Shown: piece by piece, positions 1-9,350 of the stretch
How positions within the stretch are numbered: the first letter of the stretch is position 1
Layout of the letters: every line of letters starts with the position of its first letter
Assembly: GCA_965197275.1 (NCBI GenBank)
Contig: CBDAMQ010000015.1
Location: 20,228 to 84,227 of the forward strand
Length of the DNA stretch: 64,000 bases
Direction: 5' to 3'
DNA from: DASCOT01 sp965197275
Lineage (GTDB): Bacteria; Acidobacteriota; UBA890; WLXD01
Notes under the pieces: generated by a model
Told to the model about the DNA's origin: nothing
What the model saw: only the letters and a program-made list of their open reading frames with translations
Database searches by the model: none
Translations under genes and position numbers: made by a program

Positions 1-1
1 G

Positions 2-286
2 GACGCGGTGCTGCACTTGCGGGCCCACGGGCCGTTCGACGAGGTTGGCGCCCAGGCCGTGGTCCTCCGCATCGGCGACAGCGAGTTGGCGAGCGTCGAG
101 GTCAGCGCTGCCGACGAGTTTCTCGAGCGCATCGTGATTCCAGCGTCGGCGATGGGTAGCAACGAATGGGTGGAATTGAATCTCCAGGTGACGCCGGCTC
201 TGGTGCCGCAGGAGATCGAGCCAGACTCGCAGGACGATCGGCAGCTGGGTCTACAAGTGTTTTCGATGTACCTGTCATCTTCCTGA
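2..286 (+). CDS. C-terminal end of an unknown protein (5' truncated by window edge)
   Basis: The frame is open from the first bases and runs to a TGA at 286, so the start lies upstream of the window; a GTG at 8 is in frame but has no ribosome binding site. The visible 94 residues look like the strand-rich C-terminal beta-sandwich often found at the end of envelope or sugar-related enzymes (hydrophobic alternation, then an LGLQVFSMYL ending), but I cannot assign a family. It lies 51 bp upstream of recA on the same strand and could share a transcript with it. Confidence 0.55.
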   Translation, partial: DAVLHLRAHGPFDEVGAQAVVLRIGDSELASVEVSAADEFLERIVIPASAMGSNEWVELNLQVTPALVPQEIEPDSQDDRQLGLQVFSMYLSSS

Positions 287-337
287 AACGGCGGTGGGGC
301 TGCCGTCTCAGTGGGGCAGGGGAGCCAGGAGTGGGAC

Positions 338-1435
<1,098 letters not shown>

Positions 1436-1485
1436 CTCGTAGAAAAACCCGGCCAGTCGGCCCCGTGTAGCCAGGCGAGCTGTGG

Positions 1486-1644
1486 CTAGGCGCCTGGTGC
1501 GCTGCCGGGTCCCTCGGTCTTCTCGGGATGCTCGAAGGTCGTGTCGCCGGTCGACATCACCTTGCGGAAGCAGAAGATCACCAGCCCGAAGATGAAGACC
1601 CAGGCGAGGATCAGGAACGTCCAGCCAGTCGCGGTCATGCCCAT
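1486..1644 (-). CDS. Small membrane subunit of NSS transporter (MetS-like)
   Basis: A 52-residue protein that begins MGMTATGWTFLILAWVFIF and consists of one N-terminal transmembrane helix (about residues 7-26) and a short charged cytoplasmic tail ending in GPGSAPGA. It starts 15 bp after the stop of the large NSS transporter, with GGGAG upstream of the ATG. This one-helix architecture and position match the small accessory subunits of the MetPS-type methionine/alanine uptake systems of the neurotransmitter:sodium symporter family. Function as an accessory subunit is inferred from position and size. Confidence 0.75.
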   Translation of the reverse strand: MGMTATGWTFLILAWVFIFGLVIFCFRKVMSTGDTTFEHPEKTEGPGSAPGA

Positions 1645-1659
1645 GTGCGTGTCTCCCGT

Positions 1660-3240
1660 TCAGGCCGCATCGGTCCTCGAGTGGTTGCGCCAGGCGTAGG
1701 AAACGGCGAGGCAGAAGGCAAGGAAGATCCCGATCATCGTCAGTCGCGCGGCGCGCACGTAGGGAACGTAATCCGGGTTGACGCCCTGGTAGCTCAGTAC
1801 CGGCGGCAGGATCTGGAAGATCCAGCTGCCGAGGATCACCAGCAACATCGCCGGGGTAACGTACTTGATGATAAAGCGGAAGATCACCGGCACCTCCAGG
1901 TCGGCGCCCGTGGTGAGCTCCTGCCAGCCGCGGTCGATGCCGAACACCCAAGCGAACAGGATGATCTCGATGGTGGCAAACACCACCAGCCCGAATGTCC
2001 CGGCCCAGAAGTCGAACTCGCTCAGAAAGCCCTGCTGGTTGAAGAAGATCACCGGCTGGCAACCGATGAACACCATCGTGCCGAGCACCACCGCGGCCTT
2101 CTGCCGCGTCATGCGGTACTCCTCCTGTAGGAACGCCATGATCGGCTGGCCCATGGCCAGCGACGAGGTGATGCCGGCGAAGAACAGGAGAGCGAACCAC
2201 ATCGTGCCGAAGAACTGTCCCGCCGGAATCTGCTGGAAGAGGGTCGGCATGAGCGCGAACGGCAAATCGAATCCGCTGCTCGCGAGCTCCAGCGTTCGAT
2301 CGAGCCCGAAGAAGGCCACCGCGGCGGGGATGGCCAGTGTGCCACCAAGCACCACCTCGGCGAACTCGTTGGTCGCTGCAGTTGCCAGGCCGGTGAGGGC
2401 GACGTCGTCTTTCTCGCGCAAGTAGCTGGCGTAGCAGTGAATCGATCCCAGCCCGAGGCTGAGAGTGAAGAAAACTTGCCCGGCCGCCGCCAGCCATACG
2501 CTGGGGCTGGTGAACATCTCCGGTACTGGATTCCACACGAACCCCATGCCGGCGCTGACGCTGTAGTCGGGCAGCGCCGGGTCGGGCGTGCCCAGGGTCA
2601 GCACCCGAATCACCAGCACGATGGCGAACACGAAGAGGGTGGGTAGGGCGATCTTGGCGATCGCTTCGATCCCACCCGACACGCCCTTGGACAGAATCCA
2701 CACGTTTGCGCATAGCGTCACGAAAAACAGCGCCCAGGCCCACGACACCGAGGTGAAGTAGGTGAGCCCGGCGCCGGATACCGCCGGATCGCTCATGTCG
2801 ATCGGGATACCGTGGTAGCTGCGCAGGAACGCCAGCATGGGCTCGAACTCGGCGGCGCCCCAATAGGATCCGGTGGCGGTGAAGATCGTGTAGCCGAGCG
2901 ACCACGACTCGATATAGGTGTAGTAGATCATCACCACGAGCGGCATGAACAGGCCCAGCACACCGACGTACTTGGCCGCCGGGTGGTCCCAGATCCGGGC
3001 CATCATTCCAGGCGTCGAGGAGTGTCCGTAGCGGCCGCCGTAGCGACCGATTGACCACTCCACCCACATCAGCGGGATTCCCAGCAGCAGGAAGCAGATG
3101 AAGTAGGGGATCATGAAGGCGCCGCCGCCGTTCGAGGCCGCCTGCACCGGGAAGCGCAGGAAATTGCCCAGCCCCACCGCGTTTCCGGCCATCGCGAGGA
3201 TCAGCCCGACCCTCGTGCCCCAGCGTTCTCTGTCAGTCAT
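1660..3240 (-). CDS. Sodium-dependent transporter, NSS/SLC6 family
   Basis: A 526-residue inner-membrane protein with about 12 hydrophobic helices. The N-terminal signature WGTRVGLILAMAGNAVGLGN followed by FLRFP is the sodium- and substrate-binding TM1 of the neurotransmitter:sodium symporter family, and a GGG-AF-x-PYF segment forms the start of TM2. Members import amino acids or related solutes with Na+. Together with the small subunit encoded just downstream it resembles MetPS-type methionine/alanine transporters, but the substrate cannot be read from sequence alone. It is transcribed away from the tRNA-Phe gene and convergently with recA. Confidence 0.9.
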   Translation of the reverse strand: MTDRERWGTRVGLILAMAGNAVGLGNFLRFPVQAASNGGGAFMIPYFICFLLLGIPLMWVEWSIGRYGGRYGHSSTPGMMARIWDHPAAKYVGVLGLFMPLVVMIYYTYIESWSLGYTIFTATGSYWGAAEFEPMLAFLRSYHGIPIDMSDPAVSGAGLTYFTSVSWAWALFFVTLCANVWILSKGVSGGIEAIAKIALPTLFVFAIVLVIRVLTLGTPDPALPDYSVSAGMGFVWNPVPEMFTSPSVWLAAAGQVFFTLSLGLGSIHCYASYLREKDDVALTGLATAATNEFAEVVLGGTLAIPAAVAFFGLDRTLELASSGFDLPFALMPTLFQQIPAGQFFGTMWFALLFFAGITSSLAMGQPIMAFLQEEYRMTRQKAAVVLGTMVFIGCQPVIFFNQQGFLSEFDFWAGTFGLVVFATIEIILFAWVFGIDRGWQELTTGADLEVPVIFRFIIKYVTPAMLLVILGSWIFQILPPVLSYQGVNPDYVPYVRAARLTMIGIFLAFCLAVSYAWRNHSRTDAA

Positions 3241-3338
3241 GCGCAGGCTCCCAAACTGGGAAAAATCACCGAAATCTCAGGCCCCTAACGGGGCATCATC
3301 GACCCTAAACCGCGGGCTACTATAGCAAAAATGCCCGT

Positions 3339-3367
3339 TTGACTGGTCAGGAGGCACGGGCTATAAG
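3339..3367 (+). promoter_or_regulatory. Sigma70-type promoter of tRNA-Phe
   Basis: TTGACT at 3339-3344, a 17-nt spacer and TATAAG at 3362-3367 make a near-consensus sigma70 promoter about 80 nt upstream of the tRNA-Phe gene on the same strand. No other gene on this strand lies in between. Confidence 0.7.
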
Positions 3368-3445
3368 GTCTCAGTCCGTGGGTAAGCTCGCGCCGCATCG
3401 GCTCCGATGTGCCCGACCCACAGACTCCCGCCAAGGTCTTCTGGT

Positions 3446-3518
3446 GGGCTCGTAGCTCAGTCGGTAGAGCGAGGGCCTGAAAAGCCCTGCGTCGGTGGTT
3501 CAATTCCGCCCGAGCCCA
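3446..3518 (+). tRNA. tRNA-Phe (anticodon GAA)
   Basis: Complete cloverleaf: acceptor GGGCTCG/CGAGCCC (3446-3452 with 3511-3517), D arm GCTC...GAGC, anticodon arm AGGGC-CTGAAAA-GCCCT with GAA at positions 34-36, a 5-nt variable loop, T arm GGTGG-TTCAATT-CCGCC and discriminator A at 3518. The 3' CCA is not fully encoded (CCT follows). Its 3' half is repeated at 5949-5996, marking it as an integration site. Confidence 0.97.
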
Positions 3519-3520
3519 CC
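3472..3520 (+). repeat. attachment-site-like direct repeat, copy within tRNA-Phe
   Basis: The 49 nt covering the anticodon arm through the 3' end of tRNA-Phe, plus CC, recur at 5949-5996 in the same orientation. The last 32 nt are identical in both copies; in the anticodon loop this copy has four A residues where the other has three. This is the usual geometry of a tRNA-targeting integrase site, with the functional tRNA kept intact at one end. Confidence 0.75.
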
Positions 3521-4262
3521 TTGCAAATCTGGTGTTTCCAGCAGGTTAGCGGGATGAAGACGCGACATCGACCTCACGGGTTTTCACCCGTCATGCTCTG
3601 TTTCCACCCAAATGTGGACACCCATGTGGACACCACACCGAGTTAGGGGTGCGGTTCGCCGTCTGAGTGCGATCTCGTAGGAGCCGAACTGCTAGCCGGG
3701 TGTAGGTACGCCGCCAGGCAGGTCGTCCTCAGACGGCGGGGCGTCGAAGTCGGCGCTTCGGACAGAGTCTCGCCGGACTCGAGGTCGTCAGTCTTGTCCG
3801 GTTTGTCGCTGTCACGCATCGGGACCGCTCCCTCCGTATTGGGTGGGTTACGATCCGTAATGTCGAGAAGACGGGGCAACGTGTCAACAGCCGTGTGAAG
3901 GCCGCTCCCACCTGACGCTAACCGCCCCTATCCGCTCCCTTCTAGCCCCCACGGCCGTGCAGGCCAATGGACAATTCTCTCTCCTTCCCGAACCCCAATC
4001 CTCCGGGGTTTGTCAGCTTTGGTCGCAAGTGACAAAAGGCCCGTCTCGGTGCGGACCAAGAGGCTGCATCCTAGGGAGGGCCAAAGCCTTATCGTCGCTG
4101 GATGTAGAGGGCCCGGACAAGCGAACGGAGCGCAGGGACGCGGTCGTCGCCCTTGCAGGCCACGGCTTCGTGCCCGATCCAAAGATGGCCGAGCTGCCGT
4201 GACAGATTTGGGGGTAGCATTGGTCCGGCACGTCCGAACGCCCTGTTCGCAGCGACCTGACG
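3521..4262. other. Gene-poor left part of the tRNA-Phe island
   Basis: No convincing long gene is present in this 740-bp stretch. It starts with T-rich sequence containing a short tandem echo (ATGTGGACAC twice near 3612-3632), and otherwise shows only short overlapping frames without family resemblance. The only ORF with a plausible ribosome binding site is the 58-codon minus-strand one at 3643-3819. The stretch may hold decayed integrase or regulatory sequence, but I cannot recognise any. Confidence 0.4.
3643..3819 (-). CDS. Possible small acidic hypothetical protein
   Basis: 58 codons starting MRDSDKPDKTDDLESGETLS. A GGAGGGAG sequence lies about 10 nt upstream of the ATG at 3819, which is the main reason to list it. 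The N-terminal half is acidic and disordered-looking, the C-terminal half basic and Ser/Pro-rich. There is no recognisable domain and no operon partner; it may be spurious. Confidence 0.25.
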   Translation of the reverse strand: MRDSDKPDKTDDLESGETLSEAPTSTPRRLRTTCLAAYLHPASSSAPTRSHSDGEPHP

Positions 4263-5795
4263 ATGACTCGAAGTAAAGAGATCCTCGCGGGACTGCTACT
4301 GCTGGCCGCATCTACTGCTCTCTGCGTGCCGCTGGGGGAAGCGGTCGTTCGGGCCATCGATGGGTACGAGCTGCTGTCGTTGCGCCTGGTGGCACGACCG
4401 CAGCCGATTTTCGGAAGCGCCGACAACGCTGCACCAGCGTCGGGAAGCTGGGTGGCCGCGACCGACGTGGCACGCGGGGTGGAGCGCGAGTGGTTCGTGC
4501 AAGACCCGCGACGACCGTTGGGCGAGGATCCCAACGAGCGCCTACTCGAGAGGTTCCGCGCCGCGCCCCCTGAAGTCGGGTACGGATCAATCTACCAGTG
4601 GAACCTAGCCCACCTGAAAAACGGCGCCTGCCTTGGCGGGGTCATGAACGAGTCGTTCGATCGGTTCGAACGCATCTTCTACTTCACGCCGCGCAACGGA
4701 ACGATGTTCCCGCGCTATCGGTTCATCCGGAACATCACGGATCCGAGCCGTATGGAGGTCAGCAGGTTCGGCTACCGAGGCGCTCAAATCCCATTGAATA
4801 AGCCCCCAGGGACCATCCGGATCGCATTCGTGGGCGCCAGCACCACGGTCAGTGGTCATGGAATGCCGTACTCCTACCCCGAATACGTCGGTCGATGGCT
4901 CAATTTATGGGCAGATCGCGAGTTCTCCGGTATGCGCTTCGAGACGGTAAACGCCGGCCGCTCCGGCATCTCCTCGCCAGATATCCGCGGCGTCGTGCGC
5001 AGCGAGCTGCTGCCGCTGGAGCCGGACATGGTCGTTTACTACGAAGGGGCTAACAGCTTTTGGCCGACGGACTACGTTGACTGGACCGACGGCGAGTCAC
5101 CACCGCAGCCAACCGTGAATTTCGTATTGAAGTCACCGCTCGAGAACTACTCGGCACTGTTGCGACGGCTGCTGGCGCTGATAGACGCCGGCTACCACGG
5201 CGACGGCGCCGAGCCGGAGAAGGTCGCCAATGAGGTGAATTGGCCACCGGAGATCGATGAGCATGACCCCGATCCGGACGATCCTCGCCTGCCGACGGGC
5301 CTCGACGGCGTCATCGGTGATCTGGAGGGGATCCGTGAGAATCTGACGCAGATCGACGCCGAGCTGATCCCGTCGTCTTTCGTATGGATGGTGTGGGACG
5401 GAATGCGGTTGGAGCTGCCGCGCCACGCGACGCTCTTCCAGTACCTCAACCAGACGTATGGGATCTTCAGCTACGCATACCTGCGGCGCATGGCCGATTT
5501 CCAGAACCGGGTGTTCGAGAAGTACGCGTCGAGCCGCGGGCTGGAGTTCCTCGACGTGGCCGGCCATTTCCCACGCGATCCCAACCTGGTTAGGGATGCA
5601 ATCCACAACACTCCCGAAGGGATTCGGGTACGCGCATGGGTCGTGTTGCAGCAACTCGTACCGATCCTGCGGGAGCGCATCCAACAGGGCGTATTGCCCA
5701 AGCCGGACCGCGAGCGTCTCACGGAGCACCCCGCCTTTAGCGAGCCCCGCTTCCAGTCGACGACATGGGCGAGGTTGCTGCGTTCGTGCAACTAG
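4263..5795 (+). CDS. SGNH/GDSL-hydrolase-like protein with N-terminal membrane anchor
   Basis: 510 residues. An N-terminal hydrophobic segment (about residues 8-25) acts as a signal anchor or signal peptide. The SGNH blocks are visible: block I as FVGASTTVSGHG (the usual GDS is GAS, near residue 190), block II NAGRSGIS, block III YEGANSFW with the GxN motif, and block V DAIH near the C-terminus supplying Asp and His. Such proteins deacetylate or acetylate envelope carbohydrates or cleave esters in the periplasm; the substrate is unknown. It is the only sizeable gene inside the tRNA-Phe island. After its stop the same frame stays mostly open but with stops, so the 3' end may once have been longer. 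The ribosome binding site is weak. Confidence 0.7.
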   Translation: MTRSKEILAGLLLLAASTALCVPLGEAVVRAIDGYELLSLRLVARPQPIFGSADNAAPASGSWVAATDVARGVEREWFVQDPRRPLGEDPNERLLERFRAAPPEVGYGSIYQWNLAHLKNGACLGGVMNESFDRFERIFYFTPRNGTMFPRYRFIRNITDPSRMEVSRFGYRGAQIPLNKPPGTIRIAFVGASTTVSGHGMPYSYPEYVGRWLNLWADREFSGMRFETVNAGRSGISSPDIRGVVRSELLPLEPDMVVYYEGANSFWPTDYVDWTDGESPPQPTVNFVLKSPLENYSALLRRLLALIDAGYHGDGAEPEKVANEVNWPPEIDEHDPDPDDPRLPTGLDGVIGDLEGIRENLTQIDAELIPSSFVWMVWDGMRLELPRHATLFQYLNQTYGIFSYAYLRRMADFQNRVFEKYASSRGLEFLDVAGHFPRDPNLVRDAIHNTPEGIRVRAWVVLQQLVPILRERIQQGVLPKPDRERLTEHPAFSEPRFQSTTWARLLRSCN

Positions 5796-6090
5796 TTCTC
5801 CAGGAGCTACTACCTCGTCACACAGGACGAAAGCACGCTCAACGGCTGATGGAAATGGCTGCACGGTAAGCAGGATCGCGCACAGCAAGGCGTGTATTCC
5901 GTGCGGGACGTGCTCGATCAGATCCACATCGAGTACGATTGCTGCATCAGGGCCTGAAAGCCCTGCGTCGGTGGTTCAATTCCGCCCGAGCCCACCGAAA
6001 AACGGCGTCTCGCCGGCGATTGCAGCGTTGAGCACGACCGCTCACGCGACACAGCTCCTGTCGTTTCTTGCGCTGCGGGGGCCCGCCGCT
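5796..6090. other. Non-coding right end of the island
   Basis: About 295 bp between the SGNH gene and the 3' end of the sulfatase-like gene on the opposite strand. It holds the second attachment-like repeat and no supported gene. Confidence 0.5.
5949..5996 (+). repeat. attachment-site-like direct repeat, truncated tRNA-Phe copy
   Basis: Copy of the 3' half of tRNA-Phe (anticodon arm, variable loop, T arm, acceptor 3' strand, CC). One A is missing from the anticodon loop. The 5' half of a tRNA is absent upstream, so this is not a functional tRNA gene. Confidence 0.75.
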
Positions 6091-8451
6091 CTACTGAAGG
6101 TAGCCGAGGGCGCGGAGCCGCTCGGCAAGCTCCTCGTCGATCACCGCGGTCTCGGCGTCAAAGAGACCGCGCTGCGCGGCGGCCATGGTGCGTAGGGCGA
6201 GACGGAGATATCCGGCCGATACTAGAGCCTGATCCGACAGGTCGACTTGCTCCGCCGGATCCGTGCGCCAACCGAATATCTGCGCCGCCCGACTCATGTC
6301 TGGCGGCGCAAAGGCTATGAGATGGTGGTCGCTCGTCAGCAGGCTATCGATGCGCATTCCGTCGAGGTCGACGTGCGCCAGGAGACGTCGCGTCGCGAAG
6401 CTCTCGTGCTCGGTCCCTTCCTCCGCTGCCGAGACAACCGGGACCAAGCTGTCGCCAGCGGACGCGCCCAGGGGCGAGGCGCCGACCAGATCAAGGACCG
6501 TCGGCACGATGTCCACGTGTTGGACGGCTGCATCGACGCGTGTGCCTGCCGACCAGCTGCCAGGGAACTTGACGACCAATGGTACGAAGATGATCTCGGA
6601 ATAGAGCGAGCGGCCGTGCAAGAAGGCTCCGTGGTCGAAGAACTCCTCGCCGTGGTCGGAAACGAACAGGATCATGGTCGAATCGTAGATACCCAGATCA
6701 CGTAGGCGATCGATCAGTCGACCGAATTGCGCATCGTTGTACGCGATCTCGGCATCGTAGAGATCCCGCATGGCGGCCACGGCGTCCGCGATCGACAGAT
6801 CCGGGAACCGCTCGAGCGCGGCGCCGATCAGGTCGGGCTCGGCGAGATCTGCCAACCGCGAGTCGCGAAGAAAGCGCGAGCGATACGGTTCGCGCGGCGC
6901 ATGTGGGCCATGTGGGTCGGTGGCGTGCAGATAGGCGAAGAAGGGCCTTTCCGCTTGGTGCTCGGCGAGCCAACCGAAGAACGCATCGTTGACCTGATCC
7001 GACAGCTGATAGACGGTCTGTGACTCCAGCTGCTCCGGCAGGTAGACGAAGCTGTCGAATCCGTTGTCAAAGCCGAACTGTGGCGCGACGTTGCCGTTGG
7101 TGATCGCGGCGTACGTCTGGTAGCCCTGCAGCGCGAGCAGACCGGGTAGCGTTGCCGCTTCGCTCGACAGAGCGTCCTCGCGGTCGAGCACGTTATGTGC
7201 CCGCGGCTGCAGACCCGTGAGGATCGACGCGACGGAGGTCCGCGTCCATGCCGACTGCGCCATGGCGTGGTCGAAGACGACGCCCTCCGTAGCGAGGTCG
7301 TCCAAGACGGGGCTCGTCGGGCGGTCGTAACCGTATGTGCTGAGGTGGTCGGCGCGCAGCGTATCCACCAAGTAGATGATCACGTTCGGTGCTTGCCCGG
7401 CCGGCAGACTGGCGCGCAATGCGGCCCGCAGGTCGGACGGCAAGCCCGCCGGTCCATTGGTACGGTCGCGTGGAGCTTCTGCCGGCGGTTGTCTAGGCTG
7501 CCCAGCTGCCGCTTCGCTCGGATTCGGCCCCCTGCCTATGGCCGAGGCTGTGAGCCTCGGCGAAGCGATTCGAAGCCCAGCACCCTGCTCGGATGTGTCG
7601 CCCGCTGGCACAGCGAGGAAGGACACACGTGCCCGCGCTTGACCCTCCAGCGCTGCTGCGAACGGAGCCGCCAACTCGGGACCTGTCAACCCAGCGACCC
7701 GCGGCCGCGTGTCATCGTCCTCATACACGACCTCCACTCGGAGGGTGGGAGAAGCTCGTCCGGCGGCAACACCCCAGGAGACGACCGACCCCCACCGCAG
7801 GGTCGTGCCTGGCGCAAGGCTGACGAAGTAGTCGACGCGAGTGTTGAACGGCATCTCGAGCGATCCATCAGTGGTTTCGACTGACCCAGGAGGAGACTCG
7901 GGCCCGATGCGAACGCGTTGCCAGGCAACGGCAAGCGACGGCCGGAGCTTGTCGTTGGACAGTGGGAGCACGCCACCGTTATGCCCGTAACGAAACCGAA
8001 GCTCGTTGCGCCCCACCAGCAGACGCTGGCGAGGCACGCGAACCTCGTAGTTCTGGAAGCCGCGGCGGAGCGGAACCGCCGCGATGTCGTGACCGTTAAC
8101 TGCCACCTCGACTCGTGGCTCGGCGCCTGCCATCGCGTCCGACGGGCTGCAGCGGAATCTAATCACCGTGGTGCTTGGATCGAAGGTGTAGAACTCGAGC
8201 GCAGACTCCGGCCAGAGCCCCCAAGCGAAGGTCCAATCGCCGGCCCACCTCTCGTCGTAGCTCCACCCCCGGATCAGATGGCGGCGGCCGGCAGGGGTGC
8301 CAATGTTGATCACTCGAGTCTCTGCGTGGACGGCGGCGAGATCGAGGTTGGCGGCGAAGTCGAACACCACGGCATCAGGGGCACTGCAGGCAACCGTCAT
8401 CAACACCGCTATCGACAGCAGGCCCATCGCGCGTCGAGGTTGGCCAATCAA
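6091..8451 (-). CDS. Sulfatase-like AP-superfamily lipoprotein with N-terminal beta domain
   Basis: About 786 residues. A short lipoprotein-type signal ends at a Cys (LMTVAC), followed by roughly 300 residues of beta-rich, carbohydrate-binding-like sequence and then a sulfatase/alkaline-phosphatase-superfamily domain with NVIIYLVDTLRADHLSTYGY (metal-binding Asp) and FVSDHGEEFFDHGAF (metal-binding Asp/His). At the nucleophile position the motif reads SAWTRTSVASILTG, so Thr replaces the Cys/Ser that formylglycine sulfatases need; a phosphohydrolase or phosphotransferase activity is as likely as sulfatase. The C-terminus is LRALGYLQ. Start choice is uncertain: TTG at 8451 gives an Arg-Arg n-region, ATG at 8427 gives a shorter one, and neither has a good ribosome binding site. 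It lies 34 bp downstream of the YfiR-like gene. Confidence 0.85.
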   Translation of the reverse strand: MIGQPRRAMGLLSIAVLMTVACSAPDAVVFDFAANLDLAAVHAETRVINIGTPAGRRHLIRGWSYDERWAGDWTFAWGLWPESALEFYTFDPSTTVIRFRCSPSDAMAGAEPRVEVAVNGHDIAAVPLRRGFQNYEVRVPRQRLLVGRNELRFRYGHNGGVLPLSNDKLRPSLAVAWQRVRIGPESPPGSVETTDGSLEMPFNTRVDYFVSLAPGTTLRWGSVVSWGVAAGRASPTLRVEVVYEDDDTRPRVAGLTGPELAAPFAAALEGQARARVSFLAVPAGDTSEQGAGLRIASPRLTASAIGRGPNPSEAAAGQPRQPPAEAPRDRTNGPAGLPSDLRAALRASLPAGQAPNVIIYLVDTLRADHLSTYGYDRPTSPVLDDLATEGVVFDHAMAQSAWTRTSVASILTGLQPRAHNVLDREDALSSEAATLPGLLALQGYQTYAAITNGNVAPQFGFDNGFDSFVYLPEQLESQTVYQLSDQVNDAFFGWLAEHQAERPFFAYLHATDPHGPHAPREPYRSRFLRDSRLADLAEPDLIGAALERFPDLSIADAVAAMRDLYDAEIAYNDAQFGRLIDRLRDLGIYDSTMILFVSDHGEEFFDHGAFLHGRSLYSEIIFVPLVVKFPGSWSAGTRVDAAVQHVDIVPTVLDLVGASPLGASAGDSLVPVVSAAEEGTEHESFATRRLLAHVDLDGMRIDSLLTSDHHLIAFAPPDMSRAAQIFGWRTDPAEQVDLSDQALVSAGYLRLALRTMAAAQRGLFDAETAVIDEELAERLRALGYLQ

Positions 8452-8485
8452 CTCGCCCGTGGTGTGCAGTGGCCCGGCTTCCTTC

Positions 8486-9217
8486 CTAGCGCAGCACGCG
8501 CACGCGGCTGAGCCGCAGCAGGCTGGCATCGAACTGGCTTCCTTCCGCGCGGGACGAGGCCAGGTTGATCAGAATCTCGGGCTTGTCTTGACGCTCCGAG
8601 ATGCCGACGGCGACTCCGAGGTCGACGAACTCAGGTACGCCGGTGAGCGTCACCAGGCCGCGTTGCCGGGCGGTCTCGACTACGGCAGCGAGGCTGGCGC
8701 CGAGGCCGGCGGTCAGGTAGAGAACGTTAGCACCGGAGGCAATGATGCGGTCGGCGGCGGAGCTCCCTATGGGCAGCTCGATACGAATGACCCGGATCGG
8801 CAGGTTCTTGACGCGCTTGTAGGAGGCCACGTCGAGAACGGCGGTGATCTTCTCGGCGGCATGTTGGAACCCACCGATCTCGACAGGAATGGTGACTCCC
8901 GGGGCCAGGATGTCCAACAACTGGTGCTCACGGTTCTCGGTGTACAGGACCTTTGCCTGCATGCCGACCTTCGAGCCGAGGCGCCATCCATAGCCGACAT
9001 CGGCGAGAAACTGGCTGGTCTGGACCTGCTCCTGCTCTCTGGCCTGTCGCTGCGGTTCCCGGTTCCCGGTGATCTGCTTCTGTGACGAGGTCGAGGAAGC
9101 GACGGGCGCGCGGGGCGCCGGTGTCGCGGCGACGGACTCGGGCAGCACGAGGGTGCATAGCGTCGCCACCCACAGCGCAATCTTGCGCGGATCTCTACGC
9201 CAAGGGATGCGTTTCAA
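8486..9217 (-). CDS. YfiR-family (DUF4154) periplasmic protein
   Basis: 243 residues with an N-terminal signal segment (ALWVATLCTLVLPESVAA) and a YfiR-like domain. The C-terminal signature KPEILINLASSRAEGSQFDA followed by SLLRLSRV closely matches the protein encoded at 14374-14991. YfiR proteins are periplasmic repressors that bind the sensor domain of a membrane partner; this copy has no kinase or cyclase gene beside it. The TTG start at 9217 is supported by GGGAG 7 nt upstream. It is probably co-transcribed with the following sulfatase-like gene, and divergent from the beta-propeller gene at 9351. Confidence 0.75.
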   Translation of the reverse strand: MKRIPWRRDPRKIALWVATLCTLVLPESVAATPAPRAPVASSTSSQKQITGNREPQRQAREQEQVQTSQFLADVGYGWRLGSKVGMQAKVLYTENREHQLLDILAPGVTIPVEIGGFQHAAEKITAVLDVASYKRVKNLPIRVIRIELPIGSSAADRIIASGANVLYLTAGLGASLAAVVETARQRGLVTLTGVPEFVDLGVAVGISERQDKPEILINLASSRAEGSQFDASLLRLSRVRVLR

Positions 9218-9350
9218 GCACTCTCCCGAGCATCAGATCGAAAAGTCCATCCAGTCCTGGCGATCTGCCCTCGCCAATATATGCTGTGCGCCGAAGATAT
9301 GTTCCGTGGCCGGTGTGCACCGGTCGCCGCAAGCGTCGAGAGGAGTGACC

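Larger units (their letters stand above)
3472..5996. mobile_element. Small tRNA-Phe genomic island (remnant, no integrase)
   Basis: About 2.5 kb bounded by the tRNA-Phe 3' half and its duplicate. It contains one sizeable gene (SGNH-hydrolase-like, 4263-5795), one doubtful small ORF and roughly 700 bp of gene-poor sequence. No integrase, excisionase or transposase is visible, so it is probably a deletion derivative of a larger element or a cassette mobilised in trans. The island interpretation rests on the direct repeats alone. Confidence 0.55.

Noticed and set aside
3281..3294. Short GCCCC-TAAC-GGGGC hairpin upstream of the NSS gene as a terminator
   Set aside because: Only 5 bp, no T run in either direction, lies in a promoter region between divergent genes.
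5133..5927. 264-codon minus-strand ORF over the SGNH gene
   Set aside because: Antisense shadow; His/Arg/Val-rich with no motif, while the plus strand shows the SGNH blocks.
5949..5996. Second tRNA-Phe gene
   Set aside because: Only the 3' half is present and the anticodon loop lacks one base; no D arm or acceptor 5' strand upstream.
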